Positions 25,234-33,662 are shown, counted from the stretch's first letter. The stretch: DNA of 38,254 nucleotides from Acidimicrobiales bacterium (GCA_024638815.1 JAHEJM010000032.1:1-38254), one strand, 5' to 3'. Notes: a model not told the origin generated them from the letters alone. Numbers and translations are program-made.

Positions 25234-25647
25234 GTGGAACGACTGATTCTGCTCCTGGTGCTGGCGGCGGTCGCCGTACTCGTTGCCTACCTCCTTCAAC
25301 GGCGGCGCCCTGATCCCCCCTCGGCTCCCAGCTACCGTGCCCCTCGCCAGCTCGACCGAGCCGATTTCGAACAACCCGAGCATCCGGTGCTGGTTGTCGT
25401 GTTCGCATCCACCACGTGCACGACATGCCCAAAGGTCTGGGCCGACGTGGAGCCCAGCGGTGGCCCGACGGTGGCCGTCCAGCATGTGACCGTCCAGGAC
25501 GATTCGAGGCTGCACAAGCGGTATCGCATCGACGGGGTTCCCACCACGGTCATCGCCGACGGCGAAGGGGTGGTTGTCCACGCGTTCTTCGGGCCGGTCG
25601 ATGCCGACGAATTGGCTGTCGCCATCGATGCCGCTCAGGGCCGCTGA
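25234..25647 (+). CDS. Membrane-anchored thioredoxin-like protein
   Basis: 137 residues from the GTG at 25234, with AGGAG upstream. Residues 2-21 are one transmembrane helix (LILLLVLAAVAVLVAYLL). A thioredoxin fold follows: VLVVVFASTTCTTCPKVW carries a C-T-T-C redox pair instead of the common CGPC, and RYRIDGVPTTVIADGEG contains the cis-proline of the fold. The domain orientation (cytoplasmic or extracellular) is not certain because few charges flank the helix; the basic QRRR after it favours the fold being inside. It is the last gene of the GT2-DUF5719 run and ends at a strong hairpin terminator. Confidence 0.85.
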   Translation: MERLILLLVLAAVAVLVAYLLQRRRPDPPSAPSYRAPRQLDRADFEQPEHPVLVVVFASTTCTTCPKVWADVEPSGGPTVAVQHVTVQDDSRLHKRYRIDGVPTTVIADGEGVVVHAFFGPVDADELAVAIDAAQGR

Positions 25648-25650
25648 ACC

Positions 25651-25680
25651 TCGACAACCGCTCACAGGAGCGGTTGTCGA
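25651..25680. terminator. Hairpin terminator between convergent thioredoxin and ftsH genes
   Basis: TCGACAACCGCTC and GAGCGGTTGTCGA form a perfect 13-bp stem with an ACAG tetraloop. It starts 4 nt after the thioredoxin stop and lies 27 bp from the ftsH stop, so it can serve both strands. There is no long U-tract. Confidence 0.8.
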
Positions 25681-25707
25681 CGGGTCAGGGATCGGGAAAC
25701 TTTGGCT

Positions 25708-27636
25708 CTAGGCTTCGACCGAGGTGGTGTCGGCGGTCAGCTCGTGGTCGGTATCAGACAGATCGTCGAGTTCACCCCCGGCCACGGTGATGAGGCGATT
25801 GACCTCTTCCCCGCTGAGTGTTTCGTGCTCCAACAGGTTGCGGGCCACCAGGTTCAACGCGTTTCGATGGGTGGAGAGCAAGTCCAGGCACCGGGTTTCC
25901 TGCTCCATGAGGATGCGTTGGGTCTCCTCATCGATGACGCGGGCCAGCTCTTCGGAGTACTCCTTGGTCTGCATCATGTCGTCACCGAGGAAGACCGGAC
26001 CGTTGGTACCGAAGGCCATAGGCCCGATTTTCTCCGACATTCCCCACTCGCTCACCATGCGACGGGCCAGGCCGGTGGCTTTCTGCAAGTCATCGCCTGC
26101 TCCCGATGACACCACCCCGAACACCAACTGCTCGGCGTTGCGGCCGCCCAGCATCATGATGATCATGTTCTGGGCGTGGCTCCGTCGAAGCGAATGACGG
26201 TCCTCCTCGGGCAGTGTCATGGTGACCCCGAGGGCCATGCCGGTGGGGATGATCGTCACCTTGTGCAGGGGGTCGTAGTCGGGGAGGAGCGCGGCGCAGA
26301 GGGCGTGTCCGGCCTCGTGGTAGGCCGTCATCTCCCGTTCGGTCTCCGACATGACCAACGAATCCCGCTTGACACCCATGATCACCCGGTCCCGGGCCAT
26401 GTCGAAGTGCCGAGCGTGAATCTTGTCCTCACCGTTCCGAACTGCGAACAGGGCGGCCTCGTTGACCAGATTGGCCAGGTCGGCACCACTCATACCCGGG
26501 GTCCCTCGGGCGATCAGGCCGATGTCGACGTCGTCGCCGATGCGCTTGTGCTTGATGTGGACGCCGAGAATGGCTTTCCGGTCGTCGAGTTCCGGCAGGG
26601 GGACCACGACCTGCCGGTCGAAACGACCGGGTCGGAGAAGGGCGGGGTCGAGGATGTCGGGACGGTTGGTGGCGGCCATCATCACGATGCCCTCGGTGGC
26701 CTCGAAGCCGTCCATCTCCGACAGCATCTGGTTGAGCGTCTGTTCCCGCTCGTCGTGGCCGCCACCGAGGCCGGCGCCTCGTTTACGGCCGATGGAGTCG
26801 ATCTCGTCGATGAAGATGATGGCCCTGCCCAACTTGCGAGCCTCGTTGAAAAGGTCCCGAACCCGGCTGGCCCCAACCCCGACGAACATCTCCATGAAGT
26901 CCGAGCCGGTGACGGACAGGAAGGGAACGCCGGCCTCGCCGGCCACGGCACGGGCGATCAGGGTCTTGCCGGTGCCGGGAGGCCCGACCAGCAGCACTCC
27001 CTTGGGGATGCGGGCCCCGATGTCGGCAAACTTCGCCGGGTTCTTCAGGAAGTCGACCACCTCGGTGATCTCCTTCTTGACCGCGCCGTAACCGGCCACG
27101 TCGTCGAAAGTGGTACCCGGGCGTTCGGACGAGTAGGTCTTGGCCTTGCTACGACCGATGGACATGATGCCGCCCATCTGTGATTGCTGACGGCGAGCCA
27201 TCCACCAGAAGAACCCGATGATGATGAGGAACGGCAGGAACAGGGGTAGTAGCCCGACGAAGAAGTTCGTTTGCGGGGTGATCGGCTTGTATTCGACTCC
27301 ACGCTCGTCGAAGAGCTGGCGATCCTGCTCCGAGAACTCCCGGAATCCGGTGGTCGAGAACGATTCACCATTCTCCCTGGTGCCGGTGATCTCGTAGGTG
27401 GTGTTGTCAAACTCGAACTCGGTGATGTCCCCCTCGTCCACCTCTTCCAGGAACTGGGTGAACGAGATCTCGTCAGACGGCTCGGTGTTCATCGTCGAGG
27501 CCAGGAACAGCAGCGCGATGAGCACACCGATGACGATCCAAGCCGACCAGCGGGGCCAACCCGAGTCGGGTCGACCCGGAACCTTCGAGTTGCCGCCTCG
27601 CGGGTTTGGTGGCGGGGGGGAGCCTTCAGAACTCAT
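25708..27636 (-). CDS. ftsH: ATP-dependent zinc metalloprotease FtsH
   Basis: 642 residues. A membrane-bound AAA+ protease that degrades misfolded and short-lived membrane and cytoplasmic proteins as a hexamer. Order of parts: Pro-rich cytoplasmic tail, helix 1 (about 31-48), extracellular domain, helix 2 (about 126-147), Walker A GPPGTGKT (218-225), Walker [12 protein letters not shown] region [20 protein letters not shown], zinc-binding HEAGH (440-444) and a Ser/Asp/Glu-rich C-terminus. All catalytic residues seen are intact. On the minus strand TAGGCT lies 6 nt before the ATG, and no ribosome binding site is visible, so the message is probably leaderless. It stands alone as a single-gene unit between two convergent/divergent neighbours. 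Confidence 0.97.
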   Translation of the reverse strand: MSSEGSPPPPNPRGGNSKVPGRPDSGWPRWSAWIVIGVLIALLFLASTMNTEPSDEISFTQFLEEVDEGDITEFEFDNTTYEITGTRENGESFSTTGFREFSEQDRQLFDERGVEYKPITPQTNFFVGLLPLFLPFLIIIGFFWWMARRQQSQMGGIMSIGRSKAKTYSSERPGTTFDDVAGYGAVKKEITEVVDFLKNPAKFADIGARIPKGVLLVGPPGTGKTLIARAVAGEAGVPFLSVTGSDFMEMFVGVGASRVRDLFNEARKLGRAIIFIDEIDSIGRKRGAGLGGGHDEREQTLNQMLSEMDGFEATEGIVMMAATNRPDILDPALLRPGRFDRQVVVPLPELDDRKAILGVHIKHKRIGDDVDIGLIARGTPGMSGADLANLVNEAALFAVRNGEDKIHARHFDMARDRVIMGVKRDSLVMSETEREMTAYHEAGHALCAALLPDYDPLHKVTIIPTGMALGVTMTLPEEDRHSLRRSHAQNMIIMMLGGRNAEQLVFGVVSSGAGDDLQKATGLARRMVSEWGMSEKIGPMAFGTNGPVFLGDDMMQTKEYSEELARVIDEETQRILMEQETRCLDLLSTHRNALNLVARNLLEHETLSGEEVNRLITVAGGELDDLSDTDHELTADTTSVEA

Positions 27637-27642
27637 AACATC

Positions 27643-27648
27643 AGCCTA
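27643..27648 (-). promoter_or_regulatory. -10 element for leaderless ftsH
   Basis: On the minus strand TAGGCT is followed by 6 nt and the ATG at 27636. The same hexamer lies upstream of thiN. TCGGCA, 17 bp upstream, is a partial -35 match. Confidence 0.5.
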
Positions 27649-28215
27649 ATTGGACGGGGAGCCGTTGCCGAACCGGGAGCATTCATGTCGAGCTTGATCA
27701 TCGAGTGCTCCAGTCGGAATTCCGGCTCAGGAAATGACGTGTTGTCGTCGGTATCTACGTTTTCACGGCCGCTCCGGTTGCATCGTCGAGAGCCGGTACG
27801 GGGCAGAGGACCGGCACCGGTTTCTCTCCTGGACCGCCTTCGGTACGCTAACCACAGCGGGCTAAAGAAGATCTAAAGTACGGCCATTTTCTCGCTGTCG
27901 GTTGTAATTTTCGCCGTCCCTGCTCGTCATGTCGCTGACGCCGCCGGCGGTGCGATTGCGGGCGGCCGCTGCCCGGTCCGAGGTTGCGTGGCGCAGTCCG
28001 CGCCCGGCTAGGGTTGAACCGCTCGGCTCGGGTCGGGTTTCATCGGACCCCGGTCCTACCCGGACACAGCATACGTTTGCCCAGTTGGTTGGCACGGGTT
28101 TTGGGGCAGATGTCGACTGGTGGCTGTCGGTGCCGGCCCGCGGCCCAGTCAACGGGGCCCGGTCCGCCGGGCCCGATCCGCTTCACCACAAGCCCCACCT
28201 TCGTTCGAGCCCATC
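27649..28215. other. 567-bp gap between ftsH and the CPBP gene, no clear gene
   Basis: No protein-like frame on either strand. It contains the ftsH promoter end, a 10-bp palindrome CGGAATTCCG (27715-27724), an inverted repeat GCCGGT/ACCGGC (27792-27815), a local AT-rich patch around 27860-27915 with a CTAAAG-AAGAT-CTAAAG direct repeat, and TAGGGT at 28009-28014, which could be the -10 of the CPBP gene and would give a leader of about 200 nt. An open frame from a GTG at 28120 would extend the CPBP protein by 32 low-complexity residues. Confidence 0.4.
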
Positions 28216-28944
28216 ATGTTCCGTTCCCCGTCGGCCGATTGGCCACCACAGCCGCCACAGGTCCGATGGGACTTCATGGAGACGATCGGGGTCTGGTTGG
28301 GATCCCAGGTCGGGGGTGTGGTGTGGGCGGCCGCCGTGTTTGCCGCCGCCGGGGTTGCGGCCACCTCCACCGACGACCTTCCGTTGCTGCTCACTCTGGC
28401 CGCCAGCTTCGGGCTGTGGCTGTGCTACCTGTTGATCCCCGATCTCGTGAGTCGGCGTCTGGGCCAGGGCCCTCAACACGATTTCGCCTTTGGTCGTGAC
28501 CTCGGCGAGCTGGCGGCGGCCGCCGCCATCGGGGTTGGAGTGCAGCTGGTTGTGATTCCGCTGCTGTACTGGGCCATCGGCGGCTGGTTCGACGACGATC
28601 CCGGTCAGGCCGCCCTTGACCTGGTGGACCGTATCGAGCGCTGGCCCGATGTGGCCTTCCTGGTGTTCGCGGTGGTCATCATCGCCCCATTGGCCGAGGA
28701 ACGCATGTATCGCGGCATGTTTCTGCCGGTTGTGACCCGGCGTTTCGGGCTTGGGGCCGGCGTGGTGCTGTCATCGCTCATCTTCGCCGTGGCCCACGGG
28801 CAGTTGGTCGTGGTGCCCGGACTGTTCCTGTTCGCCTGTGTTCTCGCCTGGCTCACCGCCACCACCGGGCGTCTTGGCCCGGCCGTGGTGGCCCACATGG
28901 CGTTCAATGCCACGACGGTGGTCCAGCTCGTCGCCCTGGCCTGA
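28216..28944 (+). CDS. CPBP family intramembrane metalloprotease
   Basis: 242 residues from the ATG at 28216. A Pro-rich start is followed by several transmembrane helices (VVWAAAVFAAAGVAA, LLLTLAASFGLWLCYLL, AAAAIGVGVQLVVIPLLYW, VAFLVFAVVIIAPLA). The three CPBP/ABI motifs are present: EERMYRG (EExxxR), the His in FAVAHGQ and HMAFN near the C-terminus. The family includes CAAX-type prenyl proteases and bacteriocin-immunity-like proteins; the substrate here is unknown. It is followed by an inverted repeat and a zinc-ribbon gene on the same strand. An upstream in-frame GTG at 28120 is less likely because the added residues look like non-coding sequence. Confidence 0.87.
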   Translation: MFRSPSADWPPQPPQVRWDFMETIGVWLGSQVGGVVWAAAVFAAAGVAATSTDDLPLLLTLAASFGLWLCYLLIPDLVSRRLGQGPQHDFAFGRDLGELAAAAAIGVGVQLVVIPLLYWAIGGWFDDDPGQAALDLVDRIERWPDVAFLVFAVVIIAPLAEERMYRGMFLPVVTRRFGLGAGVVLSSLIFAVAHGQLVVVPGLFLFACVLAWLTATTGRLGPAVVAHMAFNATTVVQLVALA

Positions 28945-28987
28945 CGTTCGGTCGGACCCACCCACCGGATGAGCCCGACGGCCCAAC

Positions 28988-29021
28988 CCCGGCTCCGGCG
29001 CTAACAACGTTGAGAGCCGGG
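28988..29021 (+). terminator. Inverted repeat after the CPBP gene
   Basis: CCCGGCTC and GAGCCGGG form perfect 8-bp arms around an 18-nt loop that itself contains AACGTT. It lies between the CPBP gene and the zinc-ribbon gene, with no U-tract; terminator or leader hairpin. Confidence 0.4.
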
Positions 29022-29054
29022 CCGACCGAAACGAGGACGGGCACTGGAGGTCAG

Positions 29055-29375
29055 ATGAGCAACAACGAGATGTGGGCTGCCTCAACGGCAACCAAGGAAC
29101 CCGAGCCGCGGCCCGGGGCGTCGTGGGTCGAGTCCTCACCGGTGTTCGAAGACGCCGATGTTCAGGTCCGTGCCGACGGGCGAACGCCGGAGGAAGCCGG
29201 CTGTCAGATCTGCGGGGCCGAGGTGTCGCTCATCAACATCACCGTGGAGGCCAACGTGCTGGTCATGGAATCCTGCGACGGGTGCGATTCCAGACGGTGG
29301 CACATGGCGGGCGAAGCGATCAGCCTCGACCGGGTACTGAACAAGGTCGGTGAACACACCGGCCGCCGCCGCTAG
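29055..29375 (+). CDS. Zinc-ribbon-like hypothetical protein
   Basis: 106 residues. The ATG at 29055 is chosen because GGAGG lies 8-9 nt upstream; codons further upstream to 29010 are unsupported. The first half is charged and probably disordered. The second half has Cys-x2-Cys (CQIC) and, about 25 residues on, Cys-x2-Cys in CDGC followed by DSRRWHMAGEAISL, a four-cysteine zinc-ribbon arrangement with beta strands between (EVSLINITVEANVLVMES). No known family is recognised. It lies just upstream of the large membrane-protein gene, but nothing links their functions. Confidence 0.72.
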   Translation: MSNNEMWAASTATKEPEPRPGASWVESSPVFEDADVQVRADGRTPEEAGCQICGAEVSLINITVEANVLVMESCDGCDSRRWHMAGEAISLDRVLNKVGEHTGRRR

Positions 29376-29387
29376 AGCCCGTTTTCT

Positions 29388-29393
29388 TACTAT
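29388..29393 (+). promoter_or_regulatory. -10 element before the mini-ORF
   Basis: TACTAT is followed by 10 nt and the GTG at 29404. It would start transcription just before a 31-codon frame that ends at the start of the membrane-protein gene. No -35 match is seen. Confidence 0.35.
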
Positions 29394-29403
29394 CGTCCCC
29401 GGG

Positions 29404-29499
29404 GTGAGTCTTTTCCGGTACCGGGTCGTCCAGCCCGCCCTCGCCGCCGACTGGCGATGGGTGATGGTGGGGGACGGCGGGCGGAGCGCGGTGCCGTGA
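29404..29499 (+). CDS. Candidate 31-codon leader ORF coupled to the membrane protein
   Basis: From the GTG at 29404 the frame encodes MSLFRYRVVQPALAADWRWV plus 11 more residues and stops at TGA 29497-29499. That stop overlaps the GTG start at 29496 of the large membrane protein as GTGA. TACTAT, 10 nt upstream, could make it leaderless. The overlap and promoter position are the only evidence; the peptide has no recognised motif. It could act as a translational leader. Chance occurrence cannot be excluded for so short a frame. Confidence 0.3.
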   Translation: MSLFRYRVVQPALAADWRWVMVGDGGRSAVP

Positions 29500-32420
29500 C
29501 CACCGTGGGGGAGCCCACAGTACGCGACCGCTCGGTCGCCGACCGACTCCGCGACGGCCGTCCGGGGCGGGTGGGGTCGCAACGACCGCCGGTCGTCGAG
29601 TTCTCGGCCGTCCGGTCCCTGGGCGACCGCCTGACCGATGGTCGCGGTCGACTGGGCCTGCTGGTGGCACTGGTTTGCTCCACCTTCGTGTTCGGGCTCA
29701 TGAACTGGCCCGACGCATCGTCGATCGACGACCTCACCGACCCCCTTCTGTTCGCCGACACCACGCCGTCGGGCGGTGACATGGGGGCCCACGTCTGGGG
29801 TCCCGCCTACCTGCGGGACCATCTCCTGCCCCAACTCCGGCTGACCGGGTGGACCGCCGATTGGTACGCCGGATTCCCCGCCTACCACTTCTACATGGTG
29901 GTGCCGTCGCTGGCCATCGTCGTCCTCAACGCCGGATTTCCCTGGTTCGTGGCCCTGCCGATGTTGGCCGCTGCCGGCTACGGGATCAACCGCGCCGCCC
30001 GGGAGTCGTGGTGGCGAGGTCCCCGGTCGACAGGGGCCGTGGCCGCGGTGCTGGTAGCCCTCGGCCTGCTCCTGTTCTCCTTCCCCTACGGCATTGCCTT
30101 CAAGCTGGTGTCGGTGTCGGGTCTGGTTGCCTTTCCACTTACGGCGTGGGCCATGGGCCGGCTGGCTCGGGCTCCCGAGCCGGTTCCCGCCTTTCTCTCG
30201 TTGGCCGCGTTCATCTTCCTCTTCGACACCAACTTCACCATCTACGGCGGCAACATCACCTCCACCCTGGCCGGCGAGTTCGCCTTCTCCATGAGCCTCT
30301 GTCTGACCCTGGTGGCCATCGGCCTGGTCATCAGAGGCATGGACGACGATCGGTGGCGAGTGCCTGGATCCATCGTGATCGCCCTCGTGGCGTTGTGCCA
30401 CCTGATCCCGATCTTCTTCATCATCCCGGCCCTCATGTTGGCCACCCTGTCCGATGGCGCAACGTCGGCCCGGGCCTGGACGGCGGCCGGTACCGTCGCC
30501 CTCGGTCTGGTGCCCATTGCGTTCGCCGATGGCACGGCTGTGGCCATCCGGGGCCTGGCCGTGGTCGCCGTGCTCGTGGTCTTCCTGGCCGCCATGTATG
30601 GCGATTCGGTCCTGGCCCGGCGATCGTGGTGGCTCATGGCCGTCGGACCGGTGGCCATTGCTCTGTCCGCCTTCTGGCTTCTGCCCTTCTACCTTCGCGA
30701 GCCCTATTTCAATGACATGGGCTGGGAGCGTCTGAACGACATCGGACCGCCGATGTTGACGGTTCCCATGAAACTGGCCTTGCCGGTGGCGGCCATCGGT
30801 CTGCTGCTCGCCTACACCGCCCGGGAACGGATCGGCATGATCTTCGCCGGTACCGGAGCGGTCTTCGCCGCCGCCGTGGCCAACCTGGGTGAGGGGCCGC
30901 TGTGGAACGCCCGCCTCCTTCCTTTCTACTATCTGTCGGTTTACGTGGTGGCCGCAGTCGGTGTGGCCTTCGTCGTGCGGCTCGGAGCGTCGTTGGTGAG
31001 CGGTAACCTTCGAGGGCCCAACTCCGAAGTGTTGGCGGTGTCCGCCGTGGCCGGCGCCGCCGCAGTGTTCGTGGCCGTGGCCATGCCGCTGCGGTTGATG
31101 CCGTTCGGCCAGATCACCGACGACGGTCACTACCAGTGGTTGGTGTTCACCAACCGGGCCCGGAGCGCAGTGCCGGGCTGGGCCGAGTGGAACTACAGCG
31201 GCTACGAGCGCAAGGAGTCCTACGCCGAGTATCGCCAGGTCGTCGTCGAGATGGACCGCATCGGCCGGGACGAGGGGTGCGGTCGGGCCATGTGGGAGTA
31301 CACCAGTGATCTCGACCGCTACGGAACGCCGATGGCGCTGATGCTGCTTCCGCACTGGACCGATGGCTGTATCGGCTCGATGGAGGGTCTCTACTTCGAG
31401 TCGTCGGCGACCACGCCGTTCCATTTCCTCAACCAGAGCGTGCTGTCGGATTCGCCGTCCCGGGCCCAACGCGACCTTCCCTATAAGAGTTTCGACATCG
31501 ATCTCGGCGTGAACCAGCTCCAGCTCATGGGTGTTCGCTACTACATGGCCCAGTCGGACGAGGCCATCGCCGCCGCCGACGACCATCCCGATCTGACCCG
31601 GGTGGGTGAGGCCCAACCGTTCGTGATCTATGAGGTTGCGGGCTCGGCCCTGGTCGAAGGTCTCGACTACTCACCGGTGGTGGTGTCGGGTCGGACCGAG
31701 GAGCAGGTCGGTGAAGAATCGGCCGGCCGATTCGACATCGGCTGGGTCGGTCAGGCCGTGGCTCAGTACAACGACCCCGCCGCCTTCCTGGCCCTGCCGG
31801 CCCAGGACGGTCCCGACGCCTGGATTCGCCGGGAGTCATTGACCGTCGACGACGGTGAACCGGTGGATCGGGCCGAGGTCTCCGAGATCGAAGCCGGTAC
31901 CTCGACGGTGTCCTTCACCGTCGATCAGCTCGGCGAGCCGGTTCTGGTCAAGACCTCGTTCTTCCCCAATTGGAGTGTCGACGGTGCAGAAGGGCCATGG
32001 CGGGCCGGGCCGAATCTCATGGTGGTGGTGCCAACGGCCAACGAGGTCACCCTCAGCTACGGGCGCACAGGCGTCGAGTGGCTGTCCATCGTCGTGACGC
32101 TGGTGGGGTTGGGGGCCCTGGTCGGGCTGCGACGGTTGGAGCGAGGCAACGTGCCGGGCGCCTCCGTTGTCATCGGGCACGATGTCCCTGCGGTGGCCGG
32201 CACCGTTGGGGCGGTCGCCCGTCCTCCCGATGCTCGACCGGTTGAGGCCCCGCTCATCCGCCCGTCGCCGGTCGAGATGGGGTCCCTGGACGGCGGCGTC
32301 GAGCAACCCGCCGATGGTGCCGTCCCGGCCGACTCCCCCCCTGAACGGCATCACCACCGTGGTGGTGATGCCGTGAGTGACGAAGCCGCCGACGGGGATC
32401 CGGCGGCGAGAGCCGACTAG
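29496..32420 (+). CDS. Large membrane protein with PTPS-related (PF10131-type) region
   Basis: 974 residues from the GTG at 29496; an in-frame ATG at 29457 would add 13. After a basic tail come a first helix (LGLLVALVCSTFVFGLM) and the motif SGGDMGAHVWGPAYLRDHLL, with WYAGFPAYHFYMVVPSLAIV, which matches the 6-pyruvoyl-tetrahydropterin-synthase-related membrane family (the name does not imply that activity). Many further helices follow, then an extracellular domain with a beta-rich end (VLVKTSFFPNWSVDG) like YfhO-type proteins, a last helix and a low-complexity cytoplasmic tail. The layout resembles GT-C transferases that use polyprenyl-phosphate sugars. The GtrA-GT2 fusion next to it could make such a donor; that link is inference. 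Confidence 0.85.
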   Translation: MTTVGEPTVRDRSVADRLRDGRPGRVGSQRPPVVEFSAVRSLGDRLTDGRGRLGLLVALVCSTFVFGLMNWPDASSIDDLTDPLLFADTTPSGGDMGAHVWGPAYLRDHLLPQLRLTGWTADWYAGFPAYHFYMVVPSLAIVVLNAGFPWFVALPMLAAAGYGINRAARESWWRGPRSTGAVAAVLVALGLLLFSFPYGIAFKLVSVSGLVAFPLTAWAMGRLARAPEPVPAFLSLAAFIFLFDTNFTIYGGNITSTLAGEFAFSMSLCLTLVAIGLVIRGMDDDRWRVPGSIVIALVALCHLIPIFFIIPALMLATLSDGATSARAWTAAGTVALGLVPIAFADGTAVAIRGLAVVAVLVVFLAAMYGDSVLARRSWWLMAVGPVAIALSAFWLLPFYLREPYFNDMGWERLNDIGPPMLTVPMKLALPVAAIGLLLAYTARERIGMIFAGTGAVFAAAVANLGEGPLWNARLLPFYYLSVYVVAAVGVAFVVRLGASLVSGNLRGPNSEVLAVSAVAGAAAVFVAVAMPLRLMPFGQITDDGHYQWLVFTNRARSAVPGWAEWNYSGYERKESYAEYRQVVVEMDRIGRDEGCGRAMWEYTSDLDRYGTPMALMLLPHWTDGCIGSMEGLYFESSATTPFHFLNQSVLSDSPSRAQRDLPYKSFDIDLGVNQLQLMGVRYYMAQSDEAIAAADDHPDLTRVGEAQPFVIYEVAGSALVEGLDYSPVVVSGRTEEQVGEESAGRFDIGWVGQAVAQYNDPAAFLALPAQDGPDAWIRRESLTVDDGEPVDRAEVSEIEAGTSTVSFTVDQLGEPVLVKTSFFPNWSVDGAEGPWRAGPNLMVVVPTANEVTLSYGRTGVEWLSIVVTLVGLGALVGLRRLERGNVPGASVVIGHDVPAVAGTVGAVARPPDARPVEAPLIRPSPVEMGSLDGGVEQPADGAVPADSPPERHHHRGGDAVSDEAADGDPAARAD
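32347..32372. repeat. Perfect 12-bp-arm palindrome inside the membrane-protein tail
   Basis: GGCATCACCACC and GGTGGTGATGCC flank a central GT. It lies 46 bp before the stop and encodes part of the low-complexity tail (RHHHRGGDA). In RNA it would form a stable hairpin just before the next gene. Confidence 0.8.
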
Positions 32421-32446
32421 ATGGTCCCGTTGGGACATACGGGCGA

Positions 32447-33631
32447 GTGAGAAGTCGACTTCGCTGGTTCGCCCTGGTCGGTCTGCTGGCCACCACGGTC
32501 GACATCGGGGTGTTCCTGGCCCTGGCCGACAGAGGATGGGCATGGTGGTGGGCCGACGCTATTGCCCTGGCCGCAGCGGCCATCGTGGGCTACACCGGCA
32601 ATCGACAGTTCACCTTCCGAGGTGAGACGTCGGCTCGCTGGGTCAGCAATCCCAGCATCTTCGCCGCCGCTGCGGTGGTGGCCGGTGCGCTGGACATGGC
32701 CATCATGGCCGCGCTCCTGACCCGATACGAGGCCCTGTTTCCGATCAAGTCGGCGGCGATCGTCGGGGCGGCCACGGTCCGCTGGTTCGTCTACCGGTGG
32801 GTGCTGTTCAACCAGGTGCGACGGGATCTGGCCGTGCGACGAGTGCGGCCGCCGGCCACCGGCCGGTTTCGGCTGTCGGTGGTGATACCGGCCTACAACG
32901 AGGCGGATCACATCGCCCGGTCGGTTCGCCGTCTGGACACCGACTTGAGCGCCGCCCTCGGACCTGGCCAGGCCGAGATCATCGTGGTCGACGACGGCTC
33001 CAGCGACGGCACTGCGGCTCGAGCCTCCGACGCCGGGGCCCGGGTTGTCGTCCAGCCCACGAACCAAGGCAAGGGAGCCTCGGTGCGGGCCGGGGTTCTG
33101 GCTGCCGAGGGTCGTTCGGTGGTGTTCACCGACGCCGATCTGGCCTATCCGCCCCGGCTGGTGTTGTCGATCCTCGAACAGCTGGAGCAAGGATGGGACA
33201 TGGTGGTCGGCAGCAGACGCCATCACCACACCAACACCCTGGTCCGAGCCCGCCGTATCCGAGAACTGGGTGGGAGGTTCGTGAACTGGCTCACCCATCT
33301 TGTGCTTCTCGGGCACTTCCGCGACACCCAGTGCGGTATCAAGGGTTTCCGTACCGACATCGCCAAAGTGTTGTTCGAGCGGACCAGGATCGACGGCTGG
33401 GCGTTCGACGTGGAGCTGTTCCTGATGGCCGAGCAGGACCAGCTCTCGCTCCAGGAGTTGCCGGTCACCGTGGAGAATCGGCCGGGCTCGTCGGTTCGGG
33501 TCGTGGCCGACTCCTTCGCCCTGTTGGTCGACCTGGTACGCATACGCCGCTGGGTGGGCAAGGGGCTGTATCGCCCCGATGCCCAACAGGCCCGGATCCT
33601 CATGACCGAAGTGGAACAAGGCCTAGGATAA
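32447..33631 (+). CDS. GtrA membrane domain fused to ALG5/DPG-type GT2
   Basis: 394 residues. Residues about 1-125 are a GtrA-like four-helix membrane domain (FALVGLLATTVDIGVFLALA, the NRQFTF motif, later IVGAATVRWFVYRWVLF). Residues about 143-390 are a GT2 domain of the dolichyl/polyprenyl-phosphate glucosyltransferase type: LSVVIPAYNEADHIARSV, IIVVDDGSSDGT, VVFTDADLAYPP, DTQCGIKGFRTD and GWAFDVELFLMAEQ. This pair would make a polyprenyl-phosphate sugar and may help move it across the membrane, feeding extracellular GT-C enzymes. GtrA usually stands alone or after the GT2; here it is N-terminal. The GTG at 32447 is the start; the ribosome binding site is weak. Confidence 0.92.
   Translation: MRSRLRWFALVGLLATTVDIGVFLALADRGWAWWWADAIALAAAAIVGYTGNRQFTFRGETSARWVSNPSIFAAAAVVAGALDMAIMAALLTRYEALFPIKSAAIVGAATVRWFVYRWVLFNQVRRDLAVRRVRPPATGRFRLSVVIPAYNEADHIARSVRRLDTDLSAALGPGQAEIIVVDDGSSDGTAARASDAGARVVVQPTNQGKGASVRAGVLAAEGRSVVFTDADLAYPPRLVLSILEQLEQGWDMVVGSRRHHHTNTLVRARRIRELGGRFVNWLTHLVLLGHFRDTQCGIKGFRTDIAKVLFERTRIDGWAFDVELFLMAEQDQLSLQELPVTVENRPGSSVRVVADSFALLVDLVRIRRWVGKGLYRPDAQQARILMTEVEQGLG
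33624..33629 (+). promoter_or_regulatory. Possible -10 element for manB
   Basis: TAGGAT overlaps the stop codon of the GtrA-GT2 gene and would give a leader of about 27 nt to the GTG at 33663, including AGGTGAA as ribosome binding site. It could start a separate manB-manA message. Confidence 0.35.
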
Positions 33632-33662
33632 GGCCCTACCCGCCGAGACGAACAGGTGAAGC

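Noticed and set aside
27862-28152. 96-codon minus-strand frame in the gap after ftsH
   Set aside because: No motif or ribosome binding site, and it crosses the likely CPBP promoter region.
29136-31616. 826-codon minus-strand frame
   Set aside because: Antisense to the zinc-ribbon and membrane-protein genes; His/Gln/Gly-rich with no domain, a typical shadow in high-GC DNA.
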